Shown piece after piece: positions 41,239-49,119 of a stretch of DNA of 64,000 nt (positions are counted from its first letter, which is position 1; each line of letters starts with the position of its first letter). A program made the translations under genes and the position numbers. The notes under the pieces are model-generated. The model had not been told where the DNA came from and ran no database searches. It was given only the letters and a program-made list of their open reading frames with translations. Source of the stretch: Pseudarthrobacter sp. SSS035 (GTDB lineage Bacteria > Actinomycetota > Actinomycetes > Actinomycetales > Micrococcaceae). The stretch lies in NCBI RefSeq assembly GCF_023273875.1, contig NZ_CP096882.1:1612001-1676000 (forward strand), read 5' to 3'.

Positions 41239-41507
41239 TGGACGACGGCGGATTGGGCACCCCCCAGCCTGCCTTCGAGGCGGACCAGCGCAAGTTTGCG
41301 GCCGCCCAGTTCCAGAGCGGGAACATCAGCCTCCACGGGCTATGGACCTACTATTACGGGATCGGCGGAAACGTCGATCAGCTCGGGGTGGACGCCTATC
41401 TGCACGAGCTGGTGGAGTTGGCCCCACTGCAGATGGATCTCATCCAGACCGCCATCAAGGAGATCACGGCGGACGGACCGGGAAGTGCACATGTCCCAGG
41501 ACTTTGA
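41235..41507 (+). CDS. Small protein paired with GAF-ANTAR genes, copy 1
   Basis: A 90-residue soluble protein with the core GNISLHGLWTYYYGIGGNV, then a helical tail (VDAYLHELVELAPLQMDLIQTAIKEI). A paralogue lies at 43143-43430 with the matching core LWLYYFGIGG and a similar tail. Translation is coupled to GAF-ANTAR 1 by an ATGA overlap, and its end overlaps GAF-ANTAR 2 by 17 bp. I do not recognise the family; its placement argues for a partner role with the ANTAR proteins. Confidence 0.8.
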   Translation: MMDDGGLGTPQPAFEADQRKFAAAQFQSGNISLHGLWTYYYGIGGNVDQLGVDAYLHELVELAPLQMDLIQTAIKEITADGPGSAHVPGL

Positions 41508-42273
41508 TATCCGAGAACCCGAATCCGGCAACGTTGGACGCACCGGCGCCGGCCTGCACGAGTTTGTGCTCCACCTGCAGGACCTCGTCCTGGCAAGCTC
41601 CGACGTCCGTGAATTCCTGACGGACACCGCTGCGATTTTTGCCACCCAGCTGTCACAGCCAGGGAACCACTTGTCCTGCGGGATCACGGTAGTCCGGCAG
41701 AAGCGGCCGGTCGCTGCGGCCAGCAGCGATGCCCTCGCCCGGAACCTGGACGAACTGCAAAACAGCTTCGGCCACGGACCGTGCCTGACAGCCCTTCGGA
41801 CAGAATCGATGGTCCATGTCCCAGATCTGGACGCCGATGTCCGTTGGCCGAAATACAACCAGGCTGCCCGCCAGCTGGGCATCGGCTCCATCCTGGCAGT
41901 ACCAATGCATCTGCAGGCTCCTGCCCAGGCGGCGATTAATCTCTACTCCCCCAACACGGATGGCTTTCCACACCACGGGATTGATGCGGCTGTTGGCCTG
42001 GCGGGCATCGCCGCCAAGGCGCTGGACCTTGCCCTGAACATCGCACAGCTGCGCGACGCGCGTGACGACCTCGCCGCCGCCCTGAAATCCCGCACTGTCA
42101 TTGACACGGCCATTGGGGCCATCATGGCGCAGAACCGGTGCGACCGCGATGCCGCGTTCCAGATATTGGTCAAGGCCTCCAGTTACCGCAATATCAAGTT
42201 AAAGGAGGTGGCCGCCGGCATCATTTCCGGAATTGGCGGCGAACGGGAATTCCCCACCACCTACGATGAATAG
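41491..42273 (+). CDS. GAF-ANTAR domain protein 2
   Basis: A 260-residue paralogue of the gene at 40507. GAF is at about residues 25-180 (LSCGITVVRQ, FGHGPCLTALRTESMVHVPDLD, SILAVPMHLQ) and ANTAR at about 193-248 (LKSRTVIDTAIGAIMAQNRC). The ATG at 41491 has a GGGAAG site and overlaps the preceding small gene. A longer upstream frame runs through that small gene and is not used. Signal unknown. Confidence 0.9.
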   Translation: MSQDFDIREPESGNVGRTGAGLHEFVLHLQDLVLASSDVREFLTDTAAIFATQLSQPGNHLSCGITVVRQKRPVAAASSDALARNLDELQNSFGHGPCLTALRTESMVHVPDLDADVRWPKYNQAARQLGIGSILAVPMHLQAPAQAAINLYSPNTDGFPHHGIDAAVGLAGIAAKALDLALNIAQLRDARDDLAAALKSRTVIDTAIGAIMAQNRCDRDAAFQILVKASSYRNIKLKEVAAGIISGIGGEREFPTTYDE

Positions 42274-42413
42274 CCAAACAGCCTGAATCCGTGCAGGTCG
42301 GGGTCCGCAACCCACCACGCACGCTAGGCTTTACCTCAAGCGCTGAACGGTCACAAACAGGCTCATCCGGCCCGCCGGAGGCCGGTCACGCAGAATGGCC
42401 GGAGGCAAAAACC

Positions 42414-43156
42414 ATGATCAAGAAGTATCCCCTGGATGAACTATCCACTGCCTTGGGCAGGATTATGGGGCTGCTCCTCACGGAAGAAAAAGTGGACCAC
42501 GCCGTCCAGCACCTCTCCCGCGCCGTGAGGGATTCCATCCCGGGGACTCTTGGGGCAGGTGTCTCAATCCTTGATCCCCATGCCCGCCCGGTCAGTTCCG
42601 GGTCTACCGACAGCATCGTGGAACGCGCTGACGCCCTCAGTATGAACTGGTCCAGGGGCCCTGCCTGACAGCCTGGGCCACCCAACAGAGCATCCTCATC
42701 CATGACGTTGCAACTGAAGCCCGCTGGCCAAACTGGAGCGCCGCCGTCGTTGAGATGCCAATCCGCTCAGTGATCAGCACCCCGCTGATCGCCGACGGGC
42801 AGGCCGTAGGTGCAATGAAGATTTACGCCGCCTCCCCCGGCGCCTTCGAAGATGCCACCGCCGCCCTCATGGAGCTTTTTGCCTCCCCCGCGGCCACCCT
42901 TCTGTCGCATATCCAGACTGCCGAAACTCCGGAACGCATCAGTGAGAGCCTGCAATCGGCCCTCTACAGCAGGGACCTGATTAACCGGGCCTGCGGAATA
43001 CTCATGGAGCGCCACACCATTACCGAGGACGCCGCCCTGCAGCAGCTGATGCGGCAGGCCCGCGCGACGCGCAGCACGCTCAAGGAAGTCAGTGCCATTG
43101 TCCTGGCTGGCGTGGCCTCTCACCCGCGCAGAGGCAGAAGTGATGGGCTTCGATAG
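42414..43156 (+). pseudogene. GAF-ANTAR domain protein 3, frameshifted
   Basis: The 5' frame (from ATG 42414, GGAGG upstream) reads MIKKYPLDELSTALGRIMG and stops at 42668. From about 42639 a second frame continues the GAF domain (YELVQGPCLTAWATQQSILI) and an ANTAR domain (LYSRDLINRACGILMERHTI) to 43156. Adding one C after CTC at 42638 would give an unbroken protein of about 247 residues. It is either a true recent mutation or a sequencing error. The downstream frame could restart at ATG 42755 and give a GAF remnant plus ANTAR. Confidence 0.85.
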
Positions 43157-43430
43157 CAGCGAACCGGAGCAACGCCGCAGGCTCCAGTCAGCATTGACAG
43201 CAGCACAAGTCAGCACGGGTGACCTGTGGCTCTACTACTTCGGCATCGGCGGATCTGTGGGCGAGTATGAAGTGGAGGCCTACCTGCAGGCACTTCTCTC
43301 GCTCCCCGAACTGCAGCGGGACCGGCTGGCCATGGCGGCAAACGAACTGTCCTCTGACCAGGCCGGTCCGCGTGCGCCCTATTCGGACGAGCTGGGGTCC
43401 GGGGACCCGTCCCGGCCCGAAGAGTCCTAG
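43143..43430 (+). CDS. Small protein paired with GAF-ANTAR genes, copy 2
   Basis: A 95-residue paralogue of the protein at 41235: STGDLWLYYFGIGGSVGEYE, then YLQALLSLPELQRDRLAMAANEL. It begins inside the last 14 bp of GAF-ANTAR 3, so it was probably translationally coupled to it. The repeated pairing GAF-ANTAR then small protein supports a functional link. Function unknown. Confidence 0.78.
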   Translation: MGFDSSEPEQRRRLQSALTAAQVSTGDLWLYYFGIGGSVGEYEVEAYLQALLSLPELQRDRLAMAANELSSDQAGPRAPYSDELGSGDPSRPEES

Positions 43431-43436
43431 CGGGCC

Positions 43437-43508
43437 GAACGCTCTTCCACTTTCTTGAGGCAAGTGAGCGAGCGTTGGTGGTTTTCCTGCGTTAAGTGAG
43501 AGAGCGTT
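43437..43508. repeat. Three copies of an AAGTGnnnGAGCGTT word
   Basis: Copies are at 43437-43453 (inverted), 43462-43476 and 43494-43508. The last overlaps the 3' end of the IclR gene and supplies its final codons and stop. A related GAGTGAGAGAGCGT supplies the stop of the sialidase at 17360-17373. These look like dispersed REP-type elements. Confidence 0.65.
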
Positions 43509-44331
43509 TGATGGCGCCGGGTGCGTTGCCGCCCAGCCGTGCGGTGACTTTGTCCGCCGCTGCCCTGCAGGATTCGCCGAGGCTCTGCAGGCGCTCCTTG
43601 GAGACGCGGAACCTAGGGGCCGGGATGAGGACTGCTGCCACAAGGTCGCCGCGGTGATCGTAGACGGGGGCGGCAACGCCGACTTCATCCAAGGAGGACT
43701 CGCCGTAGTTGATGGCCCACCCGCGGCGGGAGTCGTCTTTAAGGCGGAGCAGATAGTCCTCAAGGGAGACCTCGTCCAGCCCGGGGTAGGTAATGGCTCC
43801 GCTGCGCAGGAGGGCACGCACCCTCTCCTCCGGCTGCATTCCAAGGAACACCTGAACCGAGGAACTCAACGCGTCGCTGTACCGGGCCCCCAGCGGCGCA
43901 GTGTGCTTGATCTGGTGGCGGCTGGCAATCTGCTCCACGCAGATCGACTCGTTGCCCTCCCACATCATCAGGGCACTGGTTTCGCCGGTCAGTTCCGTGA
44001 GTTCGCGCAGGACCGGATAGGCGACCCGCCGCTCCTCCAGTTCGGCCAACAACGGACCGGCGACGGCGATCAGGCCCAGTCCGAGGCGGAAACGGCGCGT
44101 GTCCGCATCGCGTTCCACGAGGTTTTCCTGTTCGAAGGTTGCCAGGATCCTTGACACGGTGCTCTTGTGCAGGCCCACCCGGTTGGCGATCTCCGTCACG
44201 CCAAGCAACGGCTCGTCGGCCGTGAATGATCGAAGGACGGCGATGGCGTTGACGATGACTGAGGCGCCCTTGGTGTCGCCCTTGCCGTTGGTGTCGCTGC
44301 CGTGGGTGTCAATGGAATCTGGTGTGGTCAT
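43492..44331 (-). CDS. IclR-family transcriptional regulator
   Basis: A protein of about 279 residues with an N-terminal helix-turn-helix (LGVTEIANRVGLHKSTVSRILATF) noted here as its core IANRVGLHKSTVSRIL, and a C-terminal IclR effector domain (ETSALMMWEGNESICVEQI in part; DEVGVAAPVYDHRGDLVAAV). Its location beside creatinase and an MHS transporter suggests it controls creatine use. Starts at 44331 or 44346 are both possible. A terminator separates it from creatinase, so it is its own transcript. Confidence 0.9.
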   Translation of the reverse strand: MTTPDSIDTHGSDTNGKGDTKGASVIVNAIAVLRSFTADEPLLGVTEIANRVGLHKSTVSRILATFEQENLVERDADTRRFRLGLGLIAVAGPLLAELEERRVAYPVLRELTELTGETSALMMWEGNESICVEQIASRHQIKHTAPLGARYSDALSSSVQVFLGMQPEERVRALLRSGAITYPGLDEVSLEDYLLRLKDDSRRGWAINYGESSLDEVGVAAPVYDHRGDLVAAVLIPAPRFRVSKERLQSLGESCRAAADKVTARLGGNAPGAIKRSLT

Positions 44332-44363
44332 GATGCTCACTATCATTGCGCATAGTCAGCGGA

Positions 44364-44394
44364 AAGCGGCGCCGTGTGGGACACGGCGCCGCTT
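44364..44394 (-). terminator. Terminator of the transporter-creatinase operon
   Basis: AAGCGGCGCCGTGT and ACACGGCGCCGCTT form a perfect 14-bp stem with a 3-nt loop; on the minus strand it is followed by TCCG after a short T stretch. It lies about 60 bp past the creatinase stop and before the IclR start. Confidence 0.8.
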
Positions 44395-44429
44395 CCCGGG
44401 GCGGTGGTTGAGCCTGGGGCCACGACCGC

Positions 44430-44456
44430 AGGGTTCCCTGGCCGAGCTTGCGAGGC
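44430..44456 (-). repeat. 27-bp dispersed repeat, copy 2
   Basis: The exact reverse complement of 14492-14518. Its end coincides with the first base of the creatinase stop triplet (44456-44458 on the plus strand), so the repeat abuts the 3' end of the gene. Confidence 0.75.
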
Positions 44457-45727
44457 TAGGGAGCGGTTGGGGAGGTTCCGATGATGTTGTACTCGGGGCC
44501 GAACGGGAACTTGGTGATGTTCTCGGCGCCGTCTTCGCCCACCACCAGGATGTCGTGCTCGCGGTAGCCGCCGGCGCCCGGCTGGCCATCCAGGACGGTA
44601 ATCATGGGTTCCATGGAGACCACCATGCCCGGTTCCAGCACCGTGTCGATGTCCTCGCGGAGCTCCAGCCCGGCTTCGCGGCCGTAGTAGTGGCTGAGGA
44701 CACCGAAGGAGTGTCCGTAGCCGAACGTCCGGTTGGCGAGGAGCCCGTGGCCCACGTAGATCTCGTTGAGCTCCGCGGCGATGTCCTTGCACACGGCGCC
44801 GGGCTTGATCAGCTCAAGTCCGCGCTTGTGGACCTCCACGTTGATGTTCCACAGTTCCAGGGAGCGGGCATCGGGTTCGCCGTAGAACAGGGTGCGCTCC
44901 AGGGCCGTGTAGTACCCGCTGGTCATGGGGAAACAGTTCAGGGACAGGATGTCGTGTTCCTGGATCTTGCGGGTGGTGGCCCAGTTGTGCGCGCCGTCCG
45001 TGTTGATGCCGGACTGGAACCAGACCCAGGTGTCCCGGATTTCGGAGTTGGGGAACGTCCTGGCGATCTCGTGGACCATCGCCTCGGTGCCAATCAGGGC
45101 GACCTCGTACTCCGTGATGCCGGCCGTGATGGCGTTGCGGATGGCTTCGCCGCCGACGTCGCCGATCCGGGCACCGTGCTTGATGACCTCGATTTCCTCC
45201 GCTGACTTGATCATGCGCTGGCGCATCGCTGCCTGCGCCACGTCCACGAGCGTTGCGCCGGAGAAGGCGGCCTGGATCTTGTTGCGGTTATCCAGCGGCA
45301 GCGAGTCGTCCTCGACGCCGAGGCGGCGCGGGCTGATGCCTCGGGTCCGCAGGACTTCCTGGATAGCGAAGATGTAGTTGTCGCGGCGCCAGTCCGTGTA
45401 GACCAGGTTGTCGCCGTAGCTGCGGCGCCAGGGCATGCCGGCGTCGATGTTGGCGGTTACGGTGACGGTTTCATCCTTGGTGACCACCATGCCGTAGGAG
45501 CGGCCGAACGTGGTGAACAGGAAATCGGAGTAGTACTTGATGGAGTGGTAGCTGGTGAGGACGACGGCGTCCAGGTCCTTCTCGGCCATGATCCGGCGAA
45601 GACCGGCAATGCGCCGCTCGAATTCGGCATCGGAGAAGGTCAGGGAGACCTTCTGGCCGTTGTTGAGGACCTTCAGTCGCTCCAGTTCGGCGACGGACGT
45701 GGCGTTTTCAGATGCTGTGGTGGTCAT
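44456..45727 (-). CDS. Creatinase (creatine amidinohydrolase)
   Basis: A 423-residue M24-fold enzyme hydrolysing creatine to sarcosine and urea. It follows the known Pseudomonas creatinase closely along its length: TSYHSIKYYSDFLFTTFGR, NIDAGMPWRRSYGDN, YTDWRRDNYIFAIQ, QSGINTDGAHN with the catalytic His, ILSLNCFPMTSGYYTALER, FGYGHSFGVLSHYYGREAG, and EPGMVVSMEPM. This rules out an ordinary Xaa-Pro peptidase. It is 62 bp downstream of the MHS transporter in one operon, and sarcosine oxidase genes lie 8 kb away. Confidence 0.93.
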   Translation of the reverse strand: MTTTASENATSVAELERLKVLNNGQKVSLTFSDAEFERRIAGLRRIMAEKDLDAVVLTSYHSIKYYSDFLFTTFGRSYGMVVTKDETVTVTANIDAGMPWRRSYGDNLVYTDWRRDNYIFAIQEVLRTRGISPRRLGVEDDSLPLDNRNKIQAAFSGATLVDVAQAAMRQRMIKSAEEIEVIKHGARIGDVGGEAIRNAITAGITEYEVALIGTEAMVHEIARTFPNSEIRDTWVWFQSGINTDGAHNWATTRKIQEHDILSLNCFPMTSGYYTALERTLFYGEPDARSLELWNINVEVHKRGLELIKPGAVCKDIAAELNEIYVGHGLLANRTFGYGHSFGVLSHYYGREAGLELREDIDTVLEPGMVVSMEPMITVLDGQPGAGGYREHDILVVGEDGAENITKFPFGPEYNIIGTSPTAP

Positions 45728-45789
45728 TGAAGTGATGCCTTTCTTTGGTGCGGTTTGCTTGAAGGGAGAAGTGGTTGGAAGGGGTTCGG

Positions 45790-47193
45790 CTATTCGCGGC
45801 GCAGCGGTTCTTTGCAGGTTTCCCTGGACAGTGAAACGGCGATCAGCGAGATGACTGCCGCAGCGACGAGGTACCAGGCCGGAGCCAGATCGCTTGCGGT
45901 GGCCGCGATCAGGAGCGTGGCCATGAACGGGGCGGTACCGCCGAACAGGGCGTTGGAGAGGTTGAAGCTGACCGCGAAGCCGCTGTAGCGGACGCGGGTG
46001 GGGAACATTTCGGCCAGGAAGCTGGGAAGTGTTCCGTCATTGAGGGTGAGCATCGCTCCCAGCAGGATCTGCATGAGGACGATGACCAGGAAATTCCCGG
46101 TTCCCAGCAGTGCGAATGCGGGCACGGTCAGCACAATAAAGGCGACGGATGCACTGATCAGCACCTTCTTGCGTCCGTAACGGTCCGAAAGCATCCCGGT
46201 CAGGAAGATAAAGCCGATGTACGTGACCAGCGCGATGGTCGTCGCAAGGAACGATTCGGTTTCGCCAAGGCCCAGTTCCGAGGACAAATAGGTGGGCATG
46301 TAGCTGAGGATGACGTAGAACCCGACGGCGTTGAGCAGCACCGCTCCGACGGCCTGCAGCAGCTGCCGCCAGTGGTTCCGCAACAGGCTGGATACGGGTG
46401 CCTTGATTGCCTCGTCCTCCGCTGCCAGCTCGCGGAACACCGGGGTGTCTTCGAGCTTGGTCCGGATGTAGCGGCCGATCAGTCCCATCGGGGCTGCGAG
46501 CAGGAACGGCAGCCGCCAACCCCAGCTTTGCATGGCATCGGAACTCAGAAGGACTGTCAACAGGCCTGCGATCAGGGAGCCGAGGAGCAAGCCGGCCGCG
46601 GTACTGGCGGGAACAACCGCGGCGTATAGGCCACGCTTGTTGGCCGGAGCGTACTCGACCAGGAAGGCCGACGCTCCAGCGTATTCACCAGAGGCGGAGA
46701 AGCCCTGCACTACCCGGATGACCAGAAGCAGGATGGGAGCCCAGATACCGATCGTGGCATAGCCCGGAATGAGTGCAATGCAGAAGGTTGCTCCTGACAT
46801 GATCAAGATCGAGAGGGACAGCGCTGTGCGCCGGCCCACCCTGTCACCGATGTGGCCCCAGACGAACCCGCCGAGCGGGCGTACCAGGAATGAAATCGCA
46901 AACAGGGCGAAGGTCAGCAGAAGTCCGGTCTGGGGATCTGATTCAGGGAAAAAGACTGTGGCAATCGTGACGGCCAGATAGCCGTAGACGGCGTAGTCGA
47001 ACCATTCAACGAAGTTGCCGATGAAGCTGGCCGCAATGACTCTGCGGCGCGTTTCTTTGCTGACCACGTTGTCAGCGGGTTCAAAATTCTGGCCGTTCAT
47101 GGTGCTGCGGCCGGACGGGTGGCCGTCAGGTACATCATGCGGTTGCGGGCCACGGCCTCCCGCACGAGCGGGAGAGGAAGTTTCGTTACTCAT
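45790..47193 (-). CDS. MFS transporter of the metabolite:proton symporter (MHS) family
   Basis: A 467-residue transporter with 12 helices. The MHS signature is clear: NFVEWFDYAVYGYLA, FLVRPLGGFVWGHIGDRVGRR, QGFSASGEYAGASAFLVEYAP, and GMLSDRYGRKKV. Relatives carry proline, betaine, citrate or ketoglutarate. As creatinase follows in the same operon, creatine or creatinine is a reasonable guess. The ATG at 47193 has GGTGG upstream; a second ATG at 47100 is possible. Confidence 0.92.
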   Translation of the reverse strand: MSNETSSPARAGGRGPQPHDVPDGHPSGRSTMNGQNFEPADNVVSKETRRRVIAASFIGNFVEWFDYAVYGYLAVTIATVFFPESDPQTGLLLTFALFAISFLVRPLGGFVWGHIGDRVGRRTALSLSILIMSGATFCIALIPGYATIGIWAPILLLVIRVVQGFSASGEYAGASAFLVEYAPANKRGLYAAVVPASTAAGLLLGSLIAGLLTVLLSSDAMQSWGWRLPFLLAAPMGLIGRYIRTKLEDTPVFRELAAEDEAIKAPVSSLLRNHWRQLLQAVGAVLLNAVGFYVILSYMPTYLSSELGLGETESFLATTIALVTYIGFIFLTGMLSDRYGRKKVLISASVAFIVLTVPAFALLGTGNFLVIVLMQILLGAMLTLNDGTLPSFLAEMFPTRVRYSGFAVSFNLSNALFGGTAPFMATLLIAATASDLAPAWYLVAAAVISLIAVSLSRETCKEPLRRE

Positions 47194-47215
47194 GAATCCA
47201 CCAAGTTTGTTTGGG

Positions 47216-47288
47216 GTTGCAATCAGCGCAACGCTGTTGCAACAGACTAAGCGTGATCAGCAACACAGTCAATGGTTATTTTGTTGCT
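47216..47288 (-). promoter_or_regulatory. Cluster of GTTGC/GCAAC repeats before the transporter-creatinase operon
   Basis: GTTGC-n7-GCAAC (47216-47232), the perfect palindrome TGTTGCAACA (47235-47244), and AGCAACA/TGTTGCT arms (47259-47265 and 47282-47288) lie within 75 bp of the MHS start. These are good candidates for binding of the linked IclR regulator. The rest of the 356-bp gap up to 47549 holds only scattered GTTGC words. Confidence 0.6.
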
Positions 47289-47549
47289 CGGCACATGGCT
47301 CCTCGCCGGGACAGCATCGGGCTTCCCGGCGGCGCGCAGCCAGAGAAGACAAGGCATCAGTTGCGTAGGATGAAATCATGTTGCGACAATGGCGTACATC
47401 CACACCGTCGCTCGGACAGCTGTTCCAGCAACCAGCGGCTGGGGGCCCGGAGCTGCGGCGTGAGAACCTTTTGAACCCGACGGGTCGACTGGATTGCCCG
47501 GAGCGCCGTCGCCCAGGAGTCCCTGGACTCAGGAAAGGAACGCCAGCTA

Positions 47550-48168
47550 ATGGTTCACAGAGTCAAGGCGGTCATCGCCAAGCAAAAGAATGCCCCGGTA
47601 TCGGTGGAGACCATCCTGGTCCGGGACCCCGGTCCGGGGGGAGGCACTGGTGGACATCCTCACCTGCGGGGTCTGCCACACGGACCTGCACTACAGGCAG
47701 GGCGGCATCACTGACGATTTCCCCATCCTGCTGGGCCATGAGGCCACAAGGGTGGTCAGCGCTATCGGTCCTTCGGCGAGGACCACGGCGTGGACTGGAA
47801 GGCCATGGCCGCGGGATACCCGCTCGCTCAAGACGGACATCGGCCGCGGCCGCTTCACCGTCAGCCCGCTCGAATACCTCACCCCGCCGGACGGACACCT
47901 GGTCCTCCAGACCATCCGCAGCCACGACCAGTACAACACCACCTTCTATGGCCACGACCGGCAGGCCGACAAATTCCGCCTGGTGGCCTACCCCACGGCG
48001 AAGGGCTGCGCCGCCGCGTACTTCCCCGAAGCCAACGCCCTGGTCCACCAGGAAAACGTGGCCCGCGAATCCAATTCCCCCGGCTTCAAGGCAATGTTCG
48101 TCCGATTTGAGCCGCACGGCCCACTCGCAACGGACGAGGAATCGGCCCTGGCGGGCACTCACGCCTGA
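47550..48168 (+). pseudogene. Chimeric remnant: formaldehyde dehydrogenase start joined to an FdhF-type oxidoreductase end
   Basis: From ATG 47550 the sequence reads MVHRVKAVIAKQKNAPVSVE, typical of S-(hydroxymethyl)mycothiol dehydrogenase. An extra G in the run at 47636-47641 shifts the frame, and VDILTCGVCHTDLHYRQGG then GHEATRVVSAIG follow. At about 47770 homology jumps to the C-terminus of a molybdopterin FdhF/YdeP-like protein (FGEDHGVDWKAMAAGY, a frameshift, then FTVSPLEYLTPPDGHLVLQT, HDQYNTTFYG, YPTAKGCAAAYFPEANALV). The bodies of both genes are deleted. Neither enzyme can work. Confidence 0.85.
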
Positions 48169-48303
48169 CGCTTCTTCGGAAACCCCGACGGCGGCGCACC
48201 GGTCAGTCCGGTGTGCCGCCGTCGCCGTTTCCACCGCGGCGGGCAAACACTTTCTCAAACTGGCTATATTTTTCCAGTCCAGTTCGCCGCTACCGTGGGG
48301 CGC

Positions 48304-49108
48304 ATGCACATACCCCTGATCCAGATCGACGCCTTCGCCACCAAGCCTTTTGAAGTCAATCCAGCAGCCGTGATGCCTTTGGAGGGCTGGCTGGGTAACC
48401 GTGTGCTCCAACAGTTGGCCGAGGAGAACAACCTCTCCGAGACGGCCTTTCTCGTTGCCGCGATCCCGGACGAGGCCACGCCCTTCGACTCCTCGCAGCC
48501 CGCCTACCACCTCCGCTGGTTCACGCCGGCCATTGAAGTGGACCTCTGCGGGCACGCGACCCTGGCCACGGCGTCGTACCTCTTCACGGACGTTCACCCT
48601 GACGCCAAACGGCTGCAATTTTGGAGCCGCAGCGGCTGGCTGTTTGTGGAGCGCGACGGTGACGGCTTCATCCTGGACTTCCCGTCCGAGATGCCCGAAC
48701 CGGTGGCCGTCGACCCCTCGGTCACCGAAGCCCTCGGCGTTCCGGCACTCGAGGCTTTCCTGGCAACCGACCTCATCCATGTCGTCAAGGACGCCGAGAC
48801 CGTGCGCAACCTGACCCCCGACTTTGGGGCGCTTGCGAAGCTGCCGGTGCGGGGCGTCGTCGTCACCGCTGCGGGTGATGGAACCGGCCACGACTTCGTC
48901 TCACGGTTCTTCGGTGCCCGGGCCGGCATTGGCGAGGACCCGGTGACCGGCTCGGCGCACTCCCAGCTGGCACCGCTCTGGGCTGGCAGGCGCCCGCCAG
49001 CTCTCGGCACGCGGCGGGACCGTGCTCTGCCGTGTGGAAGGGGAGCGCACCCTGCTCTCCGGCACGTGCGTGCGGTACCTCGAAGGTATTGTGCACCTGG
49101 CCGGCTAG
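48304..49108 (+). pseudogene. PhzF-family protein, frameshifted near the C-terminus
   Basis: The frame from ATG 48304 reads a PhzF fold protein (IDAFATKPFEVNPAAVMPLE, NNLSETAFLV, RWFTPAIEVDLCGHATLA, GIGEDPVTGSAHSQLAPLW). After about 48983 the family C-terminus continues in another frame (GARQLSARGGTVLCRVEGE, RYLEGIVHLAG) to a stop at 49108, while the first frame runs on to 49407 into the next gene. Loss of 8 bp from a GGCTGGC duplication would explain it. The protein lacks its last 40 or so normal residues. Confidence 0.82.
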
Positions 49109-49119
49109 GTCCTGGCCAG

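Noticed and set aside
44456..45727. Xaa-Pro aminopeptidase annotation for the M24 protein
   Set aside because: The sequence follows creatinase along its whole length, including GINTDGAHN and the C-terminal EPGMVVSMEPM, and the context is sarcosine metabolism.
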